A DNA stretch of 14,062 nt from Spirochaetaceae bacterium. Its GTDB lineage: Bacteria > Spirochaetota > Spirochaetia > SZUA-6 > Fen-1364. A program made the position numbers and the translations under genes. The stretch is taken from positions 1-14,062 of the forward strand of contig PMZS01000267.1 in the NCBI GenBank assembly GCA_003170115.1, read 5' to 3'. Below are positions 13,341 to 14,062 of this stretch, one piece after another. Position 1 is the first letter of the stretch, and each line of letters begins with the position of its first letter. The notes under the pieces were generated by a model. It had not been told where the DNA came from. It worked only from the letters and a program-made list of their open reading frames with translations, and did no database searches.

Positions 13341-14062
13341 ATGGTGAAAGTGCTGTTCATCGATGATGAGCTGACGGCGCACAAGACCCTGGAGCTCATC
13401 CTCCCGGATCCGTACGTCCTGATCTCCGCATACTCCGCCCGTCACGGAATGGAAGTTCTGGTGCGAGACGGACCTGATGTGGTTCTGCTCGACATCAACC
13501 TTCCCGACAGAGACGGCATGGCTCTCCTTCGCGAGATCCAGGCCCGGCCTTGCCCTCCTCCGGTAATCATGCTGACGGCGCTTTCCCAGCCGAGGATAGT
13601 GAAAGAATCGATCCTCGCGGGTGCGTGCGACTATATCGTCAAGCCCATCGAGGCCGTGGAGCTGCTGGGCACGCTGCGCACCGCGATCACGGGGGCCGAC
13701 GCCCGCCGGGCCGCGGCGGAAGAGGTCAGCGACGCCCTGATGCAGGGGATGATCGGGGAGAGCGCCGGCATGCGCGAGCTGAAGGAGCTCATCCGGCGAT
13801 ATGCCCCGTCTGATTCCCCGGTGCTCGTTCTTGGGGAAAGCGGGACCGGAAAGGAGCGGGCGGCGCGGCTCATCCACGACGCCTCGCGCCGCAGGGACGG
13901 CCCGTGCGTCGCGGTCAACTGCGGCGCGCTTCCCGCCACGCTGCTGGAGTCGGAGCTCTTCGGCGCGGAGAAAGGCGCCTTCACGGACGCCGTGTCCCGG
14001 CCCGGGAGCTTCGAGCGGGCGGACGGCGGCACTCTCTTCCTCGACGAGGTCGGCGAGATGTC
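13341..14062 (+). CDS. NtrC-type sigma-54-dependent response regulator, partial at right edge
   Basis: The visible 240 codons begin MVKVLFIDDELTAHKTLELI. The receiver domain (1-115) is complete, with D8, D9, phosphorylatable D51 (VVLLDINLPD), T79 and K101 (YIVKP). A linker leads to the AAA+ domain from about 138, with Walker A GESGTGKE at 165-172, ESELFG at 203-208 and Walker B GGTLFLDE at 229-236. The sigma-54-contact loop reads GAFTDA (212-217) instead of GAFTGA. The rest of the AAA+ domain and the DNA-binding helix-turn-helix are beyond the edge. Such proteins, when phosphorylated by a sensor kinase, open sigma-54 promoters; no kinase gene is in the window. The first seven codons are identical at DNA level to the broken copy at 11641. 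Confidence 0.9.
   Translation, partial: MVKVLFIDDELTAHKTLELILPDPYVLISAYSARHGMEVLVRDGPDVVLLDINLPDRDGMALLREIQARPCPPPVIMLTALSQPRIVKESILAGACDYIVKPIEAVELLGTLRTAITGADARRAAAEEVSDALMQGMIGESAGMRELKELIRRYAPSDSPVLVLGESGTGKERAARLIHDASRRRDGPCVAVNCGALPATLLESELFGAEKGAFTDAVSRPGSFERADGGTLFLDEVGEM

Noticed and set aside
13155..13877. Minus-strand frame of 240 codons at the right end
   Set aside because: It lies opposite the intact response regulator, and its part outside that gene has no recognisable domain.

Overview
The window is a GC-rich bacterial chromosome segment with short intergenic gaps. The combination of a FapA (DUF342) flagellar protein, a MinD/FlhG-type ATPase, a candidate YjfB-type motility peptide, a WecG/TagA/CpsF-like protein with a hydrophobic C-terminal tail and a CtpA protease suggests a motile Gram-negative-type bacterium. 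A GC-rich member of the Spirochaetota is my best guess, by inference from gene content only.

Positions 1-3466 (minus strand): an apparent operon read right to left. It holds a small multi-pass membrane protein, a MinD/ParA-like ATPase with a C-terminal coiled coil, a fusion of DUF1573, thioredoxin-like and CcdA/DsbD-like membrane domains, and the start of fapA, which runs off the left edge.

Positions 3535-6565 (plus strand): a divergent promoter drives ctpA (S41 protease), rsmE (16S rRNA m3U1498 methyltransferase) and a divergent GT26-like protein whose start overlaps rsmE. A strong hairpin between ctpA and rsmE buries the rsmE Shine-Dalgarno.

Positions 6560-7244 (minus strand): fxsA, meeting the GT26-like gene tail to tail with overlapping stops, and a 59-residue YjfB-like peptide gene. 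fxsA has a good promoter that predicts an almost leaderless mRNA. The peptide gene has an exact sigma-28 -10 octamer beside its start.

Positions 7292-11569 (plus strand): an iron operon. It contains a Fur-family repressor behind a promoter with a Fur-box-like palindrome, FeoB (GTGA overlap), a DtxR-type regulator with a cysteine cluster and a C-terminal FeoA/SH3 domain (ATGA overlap), and an aldo/keto reductase with two ferredoxin-like 4Fe-4S motifs. Two iron regulators of different families share one transcription unit with the transporter they probably control.

Positions 11641-14062: a receiver-domain gene is cut off after the first two thirds of the domain and followed by a compositionally different segment (about 11881 to 13250, locally 42-45% GC). 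That segment carries a secreted six-repeat NHL beta-propeller gene on the minus strand. Beyond it lies a paralogous, intact NtrC-type response regulator that starts with the same first seven codons as the broken copy and runs off the right edge. No rRNA, tRNA or CRISPR array was seen.
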